Shown here in pieces: positions 45,701 to 57,222 of a DNA stretch of 64,000 bases. The stretch's first letter is position 1, and every line of letters starts with the position of its first letter. Source of the stretch: Moniliella sp. 'wahieum' (taxonomy: Eukaryota > Basidiomycota > Moniliellomycetes > Moniliellales > Moniliellaceae); the NCBI GenBank assembly GCA_003971905.1, contig RSEE01000031.1:124001-188000 (forward strand), given 5' to 3'. Both the position numbers and the translations under genes were made by a program. The notes below the pieces were generated by a model that was given only the letters and a program-made list of their open reading frames with translations, had not been told where the DNA came from and did not search any database.

Positions 45701-47296
45701 TTGTCTGCGCCACCCCAGGCGTGGATTGCCCCGAGTCAGGAAGATGATCCCTTGTAATGGGTTTGGAGGGAAAGAGCATATCCCCTGGCGGGGCCCCCGC
45801 CCCGCGATCGGAGCTAAGACGGGAGGATCGATTGCGTCCTGTGACAAGCCGATGGGCACGAACCAAGCGAGCTGCCTGTCGCTCGTACTTGGACGGCTTG
45901 GGTTTGTCCCCCGTACCACGCAGACCCGTACTGGTCTGCACAGGCACACTCTTGCGATTGGTAGCATGGGATACGTCGCCTTGCCCAGCAGGTGATTCTC
46001 CCACTCTCCCTTCCTCGATCTTTTCTGTCTCCATATCGGGCCTGAGGCCGGTGCGCGTCTGGGAGGACGAAGCGCCCTTTCTGAACAGAGACCGAGCTCG
46101 ACCCAGAACGCCTTTCACATCTGCCTGGACTGATTTCATGCCGTCCTTGAGATGAGTGGGGTCGTGGTGGGAGGAAGGGAGGCGGGCAGGCATCCCATCC
46201 ACCTCGCCCTCGACCATGGGGATGTGGTTCAACTCCGAGTCTGTCATGGGGTTGTAACTTGCATCCGAGGGGGTAGCACTCCCAGATGGAATCTGGGATG
46301 ATGCATCTTGAGGACGACCAAGATTGGATGAGTGTCGGGCGCTGTGGGGGGCACCAAGTTCCGAAGAAGACAGGTTAGGCGTATCGTAGCTTCTGCAGAG
46401 CGGCCGACACGAAGCTTGCCCAGCTGGTACCGCAGTTCCAGGAGCGTTTTCCTGTCGAGACCGCGTGCGTTGGCGTCCTCCTCACCCATTGGATCCGAGG
46501 CGGAAGCTAAAGGAGGGCGATGCGCTTCTGGGGGAAAGTGTTCCCCGCCGAACCGGGCTCTTCAGGGATGGGGGAATCGATCTTGGTATCATGGTACGGA
46601 TGGTTATTGATCGCAGTAGCTTGGGGTGCTTGCGACCCAGCATACTTGGGAAGTCGTTCAGCCAAGTTGAGCGGACCCGGATGGTTCCTCCTGTGTAGCG
46701 AGGAGGTAGTTTTGGCCGCTGATAGCGTTGGGGGGCGGACCAGAGACGGGGAGGAGCAAGAGGAGGAAGGTGCCGATTGCGAGATGGATTGCGGTGTGCC
46801 AGAGGCAGAGGATCGGGTGGCAAGGGGAGGAGGGTTGACCGGGCCTACGCCATGCCTTCCCGCGCGCCTCGGATGGGGGCGCACGCACCGTCACACGTGG
46901 TCCGCTGGGAAGCACTGAGGATGGCACTGGTGCCCGTGCACGTGTGGCTGCGGCAACGGGAGATACACTACTTGGACCTGCGCTTTGGCCAGACATGGGG
47001 TTCTGGAGGGACGAACCGACGGTGTGGCCGCCAAAGCGGACGCGGCGGCCATCTAGGGGCACCGGGGTGGTGCGGGCGAAGCTAGAAGTGGGCGAGGGAG
47101 GGGCGGATTGGAAGGGTGCTGAGGAAGTGGATGCGGAGGCAGGCGCGGACGCGGATGGCAGCGCGTCCCGCTCAGGCGCGGCGGGAGCAGAGGAGGGAGG
47201 GTTGGGGGCGCTCGGGCTGCTGGGGGCGGCGAGGGTTGCGCTGGAGGGTGGGGAGGGCGTGGCGCCGGCGTCATGGCGAGGGCCATCGGCGGCCAT
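42792..47296 (-). CDS. PRM10: Prm10/ThrE (DUF1212) membrane protein with very long disordered N-terminus
   Basis: A fungal member of the ThrE threonine/serine exporter fold; yeast Prm10 is pheromone-induced and its function is unknown. The start MAADGPRHDAGATPSPPSS opens a Ser/Pro-rich region of roughly 850 residues with NPFGVHRRPFSRMG, RYFLPEMNAKTMRRTAKLVA, a His run (HHHHHH) and a basic stretch QRQVRKRARRTKKEEIY. After the intron 44528-44612 (GTACGT...TAG) the catalytic-fold half begins: LKLARALMMFGAPTHRIETQ, LPSLMLVSFGDDMTHTSDTR, IYWNVVHDKVGVEEA, CAVGFNGSFVDCLIAFPLGA, LFSNVFEICFAGINSFIAAA, LPGFIFLSGSLELQSKSIIA, VRKEFFVMTLVAIAGWCVTH, then AMLGSMTVGVSSSIYGALF, VPGILYLPSGWAGGGLLAFA and LLSVALGLSVGLFSATLLS. 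About ten TMs. Several introns and single-base breaks; the very C-terminus is uncertain. Confidence 0.87.
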
Positions 47297-48965
47297 GGCG
47301 GGACGGCGTGGTGGTGGAGAGGGTCAGTCGGACAGACGTCCGCGGACGACCAAGTTAGCAGCATGGACCTCGACCGAGTCCCCAGTTGAGTACTCAGTCT
47401 CACCGGTCAGCTGACCGGTGCCCGATTAAAATTTGGCGTATCTGTCTCTCTCTCGCGCGCCAGACCAGTGCCATCGCAGCCACGCATGCTAAAGCAGGCC
47501 TCTGCTGCAGCCACCCCGCTCAAACTATCAATTCGGTGACCGCTGATCGACGCCGTGGGAGGCCATCAGTGAAGCTAGTGAAGCTTGAAGCTTGACCTGT
47601 CAAGTGACAGGCGGATGGTAGCCGGTGACGGTGAAGCGCGCACAGGATGGAGGATGGAGCTTGGAGGAATGTCGATGGAGTGGCATCCCAACCCCGACTG
47701 TCGGTGGGTTCTTTGGGCGGGCTTTGCCTGGATGTGAGTGATTAGTGACACGCAGCACATCCACGTTGAACGTTCAACTGTGCCGTGCTTGCTTGGCATA
47801 TTTTGGAGTACTGTAGTACCTACAAACAAAACGGTTATAGTTAACAGCTGCTGTTCATCGATCGACTGCGTCGTCATCAACAACTCGTGCATCATATAAT
47901 GGTGGTACGATGTAAGAAATGTTGATAGAATATAGACTGTCGCTTCTCCAGAGACGAGAGCTCTTCGAATCTGCCAGCAAAGGCCTTATATAACCGCAAC
48001 ACTACGTATTTTGACCCCCACCACAATGTGTGCGGTCCCTCCTTGATCCTTGTCATCAAACTAAGGCAATCCCAAAGCTGAGGACGAGAGAATACTGCGG
48101 AGGCGCAGACATTGTCTTATACTTCTCATCGTTTTTCTACAAACGGTGCGGCGGCGAGAAAATGAAAGGGATCAGACGGGCGCTTGAATTTCCGCCCCTC
48201 TGGTGTCAGAGGTGCTGTGCTGTATAGCAACGTCGCAGTCGCATTTGCCTTAGTATGGAGAAGAGCGACAAACGTGATGGTGGAAAAGGACAAGGTGACT
48301 GCTTTCGTGTGGGTTTATACGACCTTTTCCGAAGAGCAATGAGGCACACTCCAGCAGAGCGTGTGGGCCAGACAAAATGCAATAAATGGATACGGCAGAT
48401 CTTCCCTATATATGTACTCGCAGAGTAGAGAGTGTGTAACTCAAAAGACGATTATCATGGCCGAATCGGTTCTCACACTTAAGAGTGCGTACGAGATTCC
48501 GTTCTCCTTTCGTTATAATCCTTGCTATCGAATGAGTCTGTACCTTCAAGCTCAAGGAGCGCTGAACACTGAAACCTACTGTGACAACTGTCTCTAGTGG
48601 AGTTCATCTTCACCGTGACGCTGCACGTACAGGCAGCTGCACATATTCGGCCGTGATACGGGCTGCACGCAGAGCCCGAAGACCAAAAGGAAAAGCTCTC
48701 CAAACTAGGTGGGACGGGCGAGACGAATCAATTCACTGATTGAGTTTCTGTTGTCAAATGTTGGTATGCCTTCGACACAGAGAGCATATCAGCAGAGAGG
48801 AAGAGGCAAAGACCGAGGCTGGCTGTCCGATTCCCTTATTGCGTTCTAGCGCCTGTGAGTGACGGAATCGTACAGAACACGGTCGCGCCGCCAAGACTAG
48901 CCCCGCCCCGCCAAGAACACCGTTCACAGCCCCGCACGACGGACTGGGAAGACATTGTTAGCTTC
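47297..48965. other. 1.7-kb intergenic region, no supported gene
   Basis: AT-richer than the rest. Holds the array at 47568-47610 and scattered short frames without motifs. Probably the PRM10 promoter and the 3' side of the next gene. Confidence 0.5.
47568..47610. repeat. Palindrome array: AAGCTT in GTGAAGCTTGAAG repeats
   Basis: GTGAAGCTAGTGAAGCTTGA followed by AGCTTGACCTGTCAAGTGACAGG; the last part is itself an imperfect inverted repeat (CCTGTCA/TGACAGG). Confidence 0.75.
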
Positions 48966-49682
48966 CTATTGGTCGTCCAAAGCACAAATCAAGGAGGGAG
49001 GAAGCATAAGCGTACAGAACAAAGCCGGAATGACCAAAGCGCCAATGGATGCCCCTACGAGGAAATAATCTGGGAACAGAGTTAAGGGGCGTCGCGGAGA
49101 GATAACATGTTGATAAGTGCTTCTGTGAGGAGATACGTACCTTCTTTCCGAATGCGACGAAGATCGGCCCGAATCGTTTCCGCAGCATGGAAGGTGGCCA
49201 AGGGGTCTTGGTTGGCAATGCTGAGTCCACAAGCAGAAGCTCCAATGACTCCTCCGATCAGGGGCAAGCCCCAGCTTGATTTTGATACGAAATGGAGGAT
49301 CTAGTCAGATAGATGGAGCAAGTGGGAACAGGAGGAAGGTCGGGACAAGGGAAGCGTGGTATACCAACCTAGTGCGTAGGGCTGAGCGGAGGGAAAAGCC
49401 CTTACGGGAGGCGTAGAGAAGATAGAGGGGAGGGGCAAGAACAGTAGAGATGGTGGCGGCACCCAAGGCGGCTTTGCCAACGAGGTATTGTTGGTAGCGC
49501 TTAGCATTAATAAAGGCGGCGATCGTGGGGCGGTCTGACATGGAGGGGAACTGCACATCGTCTTGGTCAGTTGCAGGAGCGAAAGATGAGGGCATGACAC
49601 GTTGGGCTGGAGCGGCAGCGGTGCTGGCGGTAGCTGCGGGGGCGATGGCTGTACGCAAGGAAGACGAGCCGGTGGCGAGCAT
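48966..49682 (-). CDS. Small multi-span membrane protein, unrecognised fungal family
   Basis: Exon 1: MLATGSSSLRTAIAPAATAS is a possible targeting or disordered leader, then MSDRPTIAAFINAKRYQQYL, TM1-like GKAALGAATISTVLAPPLYL and RKGFSLRSALRTR. After an intron ending near 49300 comes WGLPLIGGVIGASACGLSIA and FHAAETIRADLRRIRKE; after a second intron (GTACGT donor near 49140) DYFLVGASIGALVIPALFCT and ALDDQ stop. So three hydrophobic segments and a short coiled basic segment (RADLRRIRKE). The pattern resembles basidiomycete hypothetical proteins with 3-4 helices and a mid RIR motif, but I cannot name a function. Start could be the internal Met at 49541. Confidence 0.65.
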
Positions 49683-51814
49683 GACACTAGCTGAAAAAGA
49701 TGATGAGAGATGCAGAGGAGAGAGGAGAGCTAGACGGAAGATGGGGATGGTGGTAGCGGTGGTGGCAAGGAGGAGTGTGGCGGAGAAGGCAGCGCCCAAG
49801 GAGACTCAACAAAGTACCATGCACCAAGAGAATCTGATCTTAGACCAGCGCAGTTAACGAGACGGGGTCAGCGCGAGGATATAATTAACCTTGTTCCATA
49901 CCTCTCAGTTGGACCGGCATCTCCGCCCATAGTACTACTAGCAGAGTAAGTGGGGTACAGGGGTACTGCCTGCCGCAACGCGTCGCCACTGTTCCACCCC
50001 GCTGCTGTCCGGGCCGGACATACCCGGCGTCTGTCCATCAGCATCCGCGCGTCAGCCACAGGTAACCAGTGCAACCAACCATCTTCAAGCTTCCGCCTCA
50101 CCGCACACCAACAAGCGACCGGCATCGGCAACACCATCTCCCCGTCATCACGTGTGATGTCACATCTGCCATCATCCAATCACGCGCAGGCACTGCAATC
50201 CCCAATTATCGCACGGGGGTCCTTCCGCGATGGGGAGTGGCAAAACAGAGCCATCTGAAGCGACCCCACTTGGACACCATCGTTATACCCAGCAAACTTC
50301 TGCTTGCCTCTGTCCACCCGCCTGCTCGAAGGCGAGATCGACGTTCTGCATGAATTCCTCGGCTCATATTCCCCGTTTCGCCGATGAGGATACGGATGAG
50401 CGCGAGAAGGATTGGGTCGCATTTGGGAGAGGATAAGAAATTGGCTTTGCGCAAGGCGGTGTGGTCCACCCCCGTTGTAAACACCCTGACCCCTTGACTT
50501 TGAGGAGTAGACTTGAGTTGGAAAGTGCCTTCAACAGCACGCAACCTATGCACCGGGCTCCAGGCCGCACACTTCCGTCTCGCTGACATGCAACCAACGT
50601 TGCTTTCCTGCCAGTTTTTGGGGTTGCCGTTTTGGACGGGACATGGGTCGTCCTCCATCGCCGTCGGCACGCGGACTTTTGCCCCCTGCCCGACATTCAT
50701 GTCATAAACGGGTTTCCTTCTCTCTGAACCGGCAAACCCTTGCTGGGGTGGCGATGAATGAGATGGGGATGAGCAAGGGGTGTTTGGCATTCGCTGTGAT
50801 GCAAGTGATGTGGAAACGTGTAGCTGACAGCTCGAAGGCTGGAGGGATTTCGTATAGTCAGAGTGGCCGGCCGACTTGTCGTGATCAACGCGTCCTGCTT
50901 TGGAAGAGGTGGCACTGCGGCTGTTTACATACAACTCCGATAGTCAGGCCATCCTTTGGTGGGTGGCCGGTGGCGGTGCGCGGCAGGCCGTCGGAGCGAC
51001 TCGTTCGAGTTGTTTTCAAAACTTTTTTTTGCCTGAGTACTCGGTGGGTCAGCGCGTCAGCCATCGCCGACTGGATCGATATCATCGAATCCCTTGCTGA
51101 GAGCCTGACGGGCCTGACGGCCTGAGGGGTCAGCCTGACGGCTCAGCTGCTCAGCCTCCTCCTTCCCGCCTCAGCTGTGCGCCATCTTCGCCAGGCATCA
51201 CCTTCCCCATCATGCATCTGCCATCATATGGCCATCGAACAGGCAATTCGCGCCCCACGTCGGCCCACCCGCCCACGGCCCACCCATCCAAGTGGTGGTG
51301 TCGGTCTTTGGTGGGTGGCCTAACGCCACTGGACATGGTGGGAATCTCGACGGTGGACGCGGAACCGAGTACCTAGTACTGAACGTAGAACGTTGAACGT
51401 TTTGAATGCTGCCCCTCTGCACCAGATCGCACGGGTGGATGGGCTCATTGAGCCATGCTGTAGCTCTGCGCTCTGCTGAGGCGCTGAGGCCCTCTGCTCT
51501 CCGCGGCTCCTCGGCCAGGGGCCAGGCGGCGCCCAGCGCCACGTCCGCGTCATTCCACCCCACCCGCCGTAGCTCACAGCCTCACATGTCATATGTACAG
51601 GCTCAGGCCTGATCGGTCCTGATCGATTGATCTGTTAAACGTTAACATGTTAACAGGGCGTCAGGGGCAACCCGCGCCCCCCCTCCCCCCACCAACCATA
51701 GCAACCCTTTGGCAGTGTTCCTTCACCACCATCATCCACCTCGCTCTGTCTCCCTCTTCCATACGCGAACCTTGGCCGCGCTCTCCATTTCCAACCTCTA
51801 TCGTTACACCCGCC
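49683..51814. other. 2.1-kb intergenic region
   Basis: Open frames of 60-240 codons on both strands (longest minus 50206-50934) have no recognisable motif. Palindrome arrays lie at 51097-51157 (CCTGACGG/CTCAGC), 51370-51398 (AACGTT) and 51601-51656. The last 150 bases are the leader of the Rab-like gene. Confidence 0.45.
51601..51656. repeat. Mixed palindrome array (AGGCCT, TGATCA-like, GTTAAC)
   Basis: GCTCAGGCCTGATCGGTCCT passes into GATCGATTGATC and then GTTAAACGTTAACATGTTAA, again changing palindrome type while keeping spacing. Confidence 0.75.
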
Positions 51815-52879
51815 ATGTCACCCATGCTCCCTCGTGCTCCTGAAGGAACGCCGTTCCAGGACACGTTCAACCTCCTTGTGTTGGGCGAGTCGGGTACGTT
51901 CCTCTACCCTGTCCTGTCCCCACTAACTACTTGGGGACTGACGTTGAGATGACTCGCAATCATGACCGTGTACGTTTCCCGGGGCAAAAAAGGCGTGGGC
52001 AAGACGTGCCTCGTGACGCAGTACATGACGCCCGGCACGTTCACTCTCGAACGCCCGCTTTCCTTCTGCAAGGTGCCCGTCGACATCTCCTCCATGCTGC
52101 TCACGCCCAACGAGCGGACCTACCGAGTGAACATTGTAGGTCGGTGCTCCTGCTCTCCGTGCGGAAAATACGACTGACCTAATGGGTCCCTTCCATCTGC
52201 AGACGGCCACCGCAGGCGACGGATCGTTTGGCGGATGACAGAAGTGTACCTGCGCGGGGCGATGGGTGTGGTGGTAGTGTACGACGTATCGGACCGCAGC
52301 TCGTTCGATGGCGTGCAGCACTGGATCGAAGAAGTGGGGGAGTATGCAACACAAGGTGTACCGCTACTCCTGGTGGCCAACAAGCGGACGATGCCACGCC
52401 GTTTCCTCGTGAGGTGAGTCGGGATGAAGGCGAAGCGTGTGCCCGCGCGATGGGCGCGCAGTATATGGAAACGTCCGCTATGACGGGACAAGGGGTGGTG
52501 GAAGCGCTGGACTGGCTGGTGCGCAGCATGCTCGACACGGTGGTGGATAACCCGGCGTTTGAGCAGGCCGCAGGCATGCGGCTACCTTTCGTGCCTTGGG
52601 CTGGCCGGGGATGAAGATGAGGACGAGGATGAGGAAAGCTCGTATGAGTCGGACCCAGATGAGGAGGAGGAAGCCAACTTGACCCCAGATGAGGGGAGCG
52701 GGAACCACCAAGCCGCGCCTCCGTCCGTCTTGGGCAACGCAACCCCGCTTGCATCCGTCACCGTTTTGCCTGAAACGTCGCACCCGGCGACCAAAACGCT
52801 GTCTCGCCACCCTTCTGTGATGGGTCTGGATGTGCCTCAACCGGGCCAGGAGCAAAAGTGGCTCATGACGACTAGCTAA
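51815..52879 (+). CDS. Atypical Rab-like small GTPase
   Basis: Exon 1 reads MSPMLPRAPEGTPFQ then NLLVLGES; the intron 51894-51992 (GTACGT donor) splits the P-loop, giving GESGVGKTCLVTQYM. Where switch I has a conserved Thr, this protein has TFTLERPLSFCKVPVDIS. Intron 52136-52202 leads into TATAGDGSFGG, in place of WDTAGQERF, then MTEVYLRGAMGVVVVYDVSD, HWIEEVGEY and VPLLLVANKADD (base-binding NKAD, after restoring one missing base near 52382), and QYMETSAMTGQGV (SA motif). The fold and vesicle-traffic family are clear; the subfamily is not. A 100-residue acidic/Ser tail (GDEDEDEDEES) ends QKWLMTTS without prenyl cysteines. Probably membrane trafficking, but GTP hydrolysis may be altered. Confidence 0.78.
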
Positions 52880-53125
52880 CGGCGTTTTCCTTGCGCCGTC
52901 GCATCTGTTGCTCCTGCTTGTTGCCTAGCTTCCGACCCGTCATTTTACACTCACGACCTAGTCCCCCTCTCGGTACGGGGACTGTTACGAACATTGTCTT
53001 CTACATCCCATCGATTCCGTGGCATGGCTTTTCTCGCTCCTCTGTACCCAACCACCCTATAGAGTGCAAGGAAAAACCAAGGGGATCTCAGGGAGATAGA
53101 TGAGATGTCTCGATCTGGGACCATC

Positions 53126-55085
53126 TTATTGCTCGTCGTAGGCTAACGCCTCTTGCGCCCGCCTTACTAACCGTGCGGGGCCCAAGAGGGCTAATAAGGT
53201 TGGCAACGGAGGCCCAGCCTAAGAAAAACACACAAGAGTCAGTACACCGTTTTTGCCCCCGCACGACTAGGAAGGAAATCAAAACCCACTTTTTCGCCTA
53301 TGGCCGCATGACGCAAACTGCGCATCAAGACGCCCTTGAGTTTTTTGCGTTCCTTGGACGAGCTGGGCGCCAAAAGCGACACAATTGGCCGCCAAGTCCG
53401 TCATGCCCTGCTGGTCCACCGTTGCGTCGGGCGGGAGGGAGGCAAAGACCTGGTGGGCTTGGTGCAAGACCCGACGGTACAGTTCCGCGTCAATCTCTGC
53501 TCGGAACGATTGTGCGTCAGCGCTGGTCCAGTCGGGTCCACCGAATAGGATGGCAGCTTTGGCGGCTGCTTCAGGCAAGGTGTGACTGCGTTCCTGTGGT
53601 ACAAAAGCAAAAGGGGGTTAGAGGGGCTGTGGGGGGCTGGGGGAAGGAGAAGGACGGGGCCTGGGGCAAAAAGAAGGGAGACGTACAATAAACGCCAATG
53701 TGATCTCTCGGATCCGTTCGTCCGTCTTGTCGGATGGGCTGGGTGACAAGAAAAAGAGGATAGGGATAGGTGAGCCACACGAACTGAGAAAGAAAAAAGA
53801 AAATGGGAAACGGAAAAGGAAAAGGACACATACACCAAATCGGTACCGCACGCTTGTTCTAAGAATTTTCTGGCTCGTGGGATGATCGTAGCATACTCAG
53901 CAGCCCATCCTTTCCCCCGGGGCAAGGAGGAGAGCAAAGCGGATATGAGCGCGATTGAGAAAATTGAGTTTGACAGGGTCGGGGGAGGAAACGGTGGAGC
54001 TGATGCGAGACAGATCAAACGCGTTCTCCAGCTCGGGCAAGTAAAACAACCTCCTCGCCGGGCCAGCATCGGGATCGGGATGGGATCGAAGGTCTCCTTG
54101 GCTGTAGGAGTAATCGGGACGTAGCTCGGGGCAGTAGAGTCGACTTTGGTCTTGTGGTTGTAGCCGAGCAAAGCAACAAAGTTGATCAGCGCCGCGGGCT
54201 CGTACCCGCGCTCAATGTACGACTCGACACTGGCGTCGCCATGCCGTTTGCTCAGTTTGCGTCCGTCGGCAGTCATGAGGAGAGGCAGGTGAGCAAAGAA
54301 AGGTGGGGGGTACCCCAATGCATCGTACAGTCGCAGGTGGGTGGGGAGCGAGGGGATCCACTCTTCGCCGCGGAGAACATGCGTATGCCCATAGCATGGT
54401 CGTCCACGACACTGGCTAAATGGTAGGTGGGGAACCCATCCCGCTTCAACAACACCACATCCCCCTCGCGATCAAACTCAACGTCGGAGCTGAACCGCAA
54501 GTGGCCGTAAATCAAATCGTCGTACGTCACGTCCTCGGCCTTGTCGGGTCGGAAGAGGCGGATGGTGTGCGGAGTGCCAGCCTCAACGAGCTTTGTGGCC
54601 TCTTCCAACGCAAGGGGCGTGTACGCGCCGCTGGAAGCCGAGGCGGATTCAGAGGGCGGACGGAAATCGTAATAGGCCTTTCCTTTGCGCACCAGCTCGA
54701 GTGCAGCAGCCTGGTAGAGCGGCAGGCGTTCCGACTGGAAGTAGGGTCCTACCTGCAGCGGATCCTGCTCGGCAGGCACCCAGGGTGCCGCGTCGGGTCG
54801 AAGCCCAGCCCACTCGAGCGTGCGCGCCAGCGACTCGACGGCACCGGGTGCAAGACGAGTACGGTCCGTATCTTCAACGCGGATGAGCCACGCGCCCTTC
54901 TGACTTTTGGCCAGATGGTTGACCAACGCGGTGCGCAGACCACCGAGGTGAAGGGAGCCGGTGGGACTGGGCGCGAAGCGCACCCGCACCGACGCCCTCA
55001 GAGAAGAGGTGGAGAGCAGCCGCACGCCCAGCACGCGTCCCCGTAGCCTCAGGGTGGGCCGAATGGCGGGAAAGGCACTGAGCAT
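53126..55085 (-). CDS. MSE1: Mitochondrial glutamyl-tRNA synthetase
   Basis: Charges tRNA-Glu (and in many mitochondria tRNA-Gln) in mitochondria. The N-terminus [20 protein letters not shown] is basic and Ser/Arg-rich, a typical presequence. Class I synthetase motifs: [20 protein letters not shown] (HIGH-like HLGG), [94 protein letters not shown] (KMSKS-like KLSKR), [16 protein letters not shown]. The C-terminal anticodon domain follows with introns near 53580-53860 and about 53155-53270 (ending CTTAG), into [10 protein letters not shown] and [10 protein letters not shown] stop. Single-base breaks near 54385 and in the C-terminal exons. ATG 55085 is the first Met. Convergent with the Rab-like gene. 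Confidence 0.92.
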
Positions 55086-55626
55086 GGCCAGTGGTGGTAG
55101 CCAGGCAGCTACGGCTACGGCTGCCACCCGGCTCGGCTGGCTATTACTGGCGCCGGCCGTACTTTACTCATGAGCTTGCGGCCCAAGAAGACCAGATGTG
55201 ATTACCTGATTCTGTTTGGAAATTGCAGCCGCACGCACGAACGGCCGGATTAGTTTGTGCTGTTCTTGCTTTCGTTGGTTTCTGTGCTTTGGTCGAGAAT
55301 CCCAGCAAGGGCGGCAAGAGAAACGGGCATTGCTGCCAACAGCCACACGTCTAGGGCGCTCACACAATGAGACTGCACTGCCGCCCCCCCACCCCCCGGC
55401 GCCTAGCATAGCCGCCTTGGCATTGAAAACGTCTACAGTGTGACATCGGTCAAACGGCGGCGGAATGGATTAAACGGTGTCGGTGAAAGGACATTGGAGA
55501 CACAAACATGGTCAGGAACAATGAGAGGGTGATGGTAGGGGGATGAGAAAGGGAGAAAGGGAATGGAAGAGAAGATTCAAGAAAGCGTCTCGGACAGACC
55601 CTCACTCCATCCTCAAATCCAAACGA
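55086..55626. other. Intergenic, no supported gene
   Basis: Promoter side of the glutamyl-tRNA synthetase and 3' side of NFS1. No arrays or gene seen. Confidence 0.5.
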
Positions 55627-57222
55627 TTACTCGGACCATTGGATCGAGTCAAGATCAATGCCCTCCTGCACCATCTCCCACAGCGGGGACATGTCACGCA
55701 GCTTCTGCACCACGGCAACGATCTGGTCCGCGACATAGTCGACTTCCTCGGTGGTGGTAAAGCGGCCCATGCCAAACCGGAGGGAGGAGTGAGCATTCTC
55801 GTCGTTCAAGCCAAGCGCACGAAGGACGTAGGAAGGCTCGAGGGAAGCCGATGTGCACGCCGATCCCGACGACAGGCAGATGCGCTTGAGCGCCATGAGG
55901 AGCGACTCCCCCTCCACATACTGGAAGGTCAAGTTGACACAGCCGGGGTAGCCATGCTCGTCTCCGTTGAACAAGACGTGGGTCACCTTGCTCTCGATCC
56001 GCTCGCGCAGACGCTTGGACAGCGCCGTCACATGCGCATAATCGTATTCGCGTTCGGCTTTGGCCAGGCGGGCGGCCTCGCCCATTCCGGCCACCTGAGC
56101 CGGTGCCAGCGTGCCCGACCGCAGTCCGCGCTCTTGCCCGCCTCCCGAGATGATCGGAGTCAGACGCACCCTGGGTCGACGGCGGATGTAAATCCCCAAT
56201 GCCTTTGGGCCCATAAATCTTGTGCGACGACATGGACACCAAATCGGCCCCAATCTCATTGACGTCAAACGCAATCTTGCCCACTGCCTGGGCCGCGTCG
56301 GTGTGGAAAAGGGGTTTGCCACTCAGTCCCGCCCTCCTTGGCCAGCTGGGCTCCCTTGGTCTTGAGCAGCTGCCCAATCTCCTTCAGAGGCTGGATCACA
56401 CCAATCTCATTGTTGACCGACATGATCGACACCACTGCCGTGGTCGGACGGAGAGCATTCTCAAGGTCCTGCAGATGGATCATCCCGTTGCTCTGGACGG
56501 GAAGGTAGGTGACCTCGTACCCTTCCTCCTGCAGCGTACGGCAAGAATCCAGCACACACTTGTGCTCCGTCTGTACCGTGATGATGTGGTTCTTTTTCGC
56601 GCCATAAAAGTGAGCCGCACCTTTGAGCGCCAAGTTGTTCGACTCGGTCTCCGAGGTGAAAATAATTTCCTTGGCATCCGCGCCAATCAGAGCGCCCACG
56701 TGCTTGCGGGCGGTTTCGACGGCCTCCTCTGCTTCCCAGCCATAGGCATGCGTGCGGGAATGGGGGTTGCCGTACCGGTTGGTCAACAGAGGCAGCATGT
56801 GTCCAGCACACGTGGGTCGAGCGCTGTGGTGGCCTGCGAGTCGAGGTAGATGGGGCGCAGAGCAGTCTGGTGGGTAGGCCGCGCCTCGAGGATCTTCGGT
56901 CAAGAGATCTGAGATGGAACACAAGAGGTTAGGGCGCTGGGATGGGGGTGAGGGCGGGGAAGAGCAGAGCAGAGCAGGGAAAGACGTACTGCGGCCGCTG
57001 CTCTGGCTTGTGCCGCGAGGGGCGCGGGCACTGGACGTGGGGACATCGACGGGGACAGCTTGTGGGGCGTGGGCAGACGAGGTGAGCGAGAGGAAGAGCG
57101 ATGGCGCGGTGGATGGGAGCCAGGGCGGCGGCGGCGGGGCAAGCTGCGGAGGCAGGCGGGTGCGCCGGACGAGCTGGCAGGGAGGGTGCTGAGGGCGGCG
57201 CGCAGGGGGGGTACGCCGGCAT
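55627..57222 (-). CDS. NFS1: Cysteine desulfurase Nfs1
   Basis: The PLP enzyme that takes sulfur from cysteine for iron-sulfur clusters in mitochondria. The N-terminus ([10 protein letters not shown], then a Ser/Arg/Pro-rich stretch) suits a presequence; an intron at 56909-56989 (GTACGT...CAG) follows QARAAA. Core: [101 protein letters not shown] (PLP Asp), [13 protein letters not shown] (PLP Lys), [44 protein letters not shown] (catalytic Cys loop) and [12 protein letters not shown]. All active residues are present. Frame breaks near 56890, 56800, 56320 and 56200 look like missing bases. Divergent from CK2 alpha. Confidence 0.94.

Noticed and set aside
42792-47296. Mating-type or pheromone locus because of PRM10
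   Set aside because: No homeodomain, pheromone receptor or CaaX pheromone precursor was found nearby; Prm10 alone is not evidence of a mating locus.
53700-53885. Small Lys/Arg-rich plus-strand frame
   Set aside because: Lies over an intron and exon of the minus-strand glutamyl-tRNA synthetase; a shadow of its pyrimidine tract.
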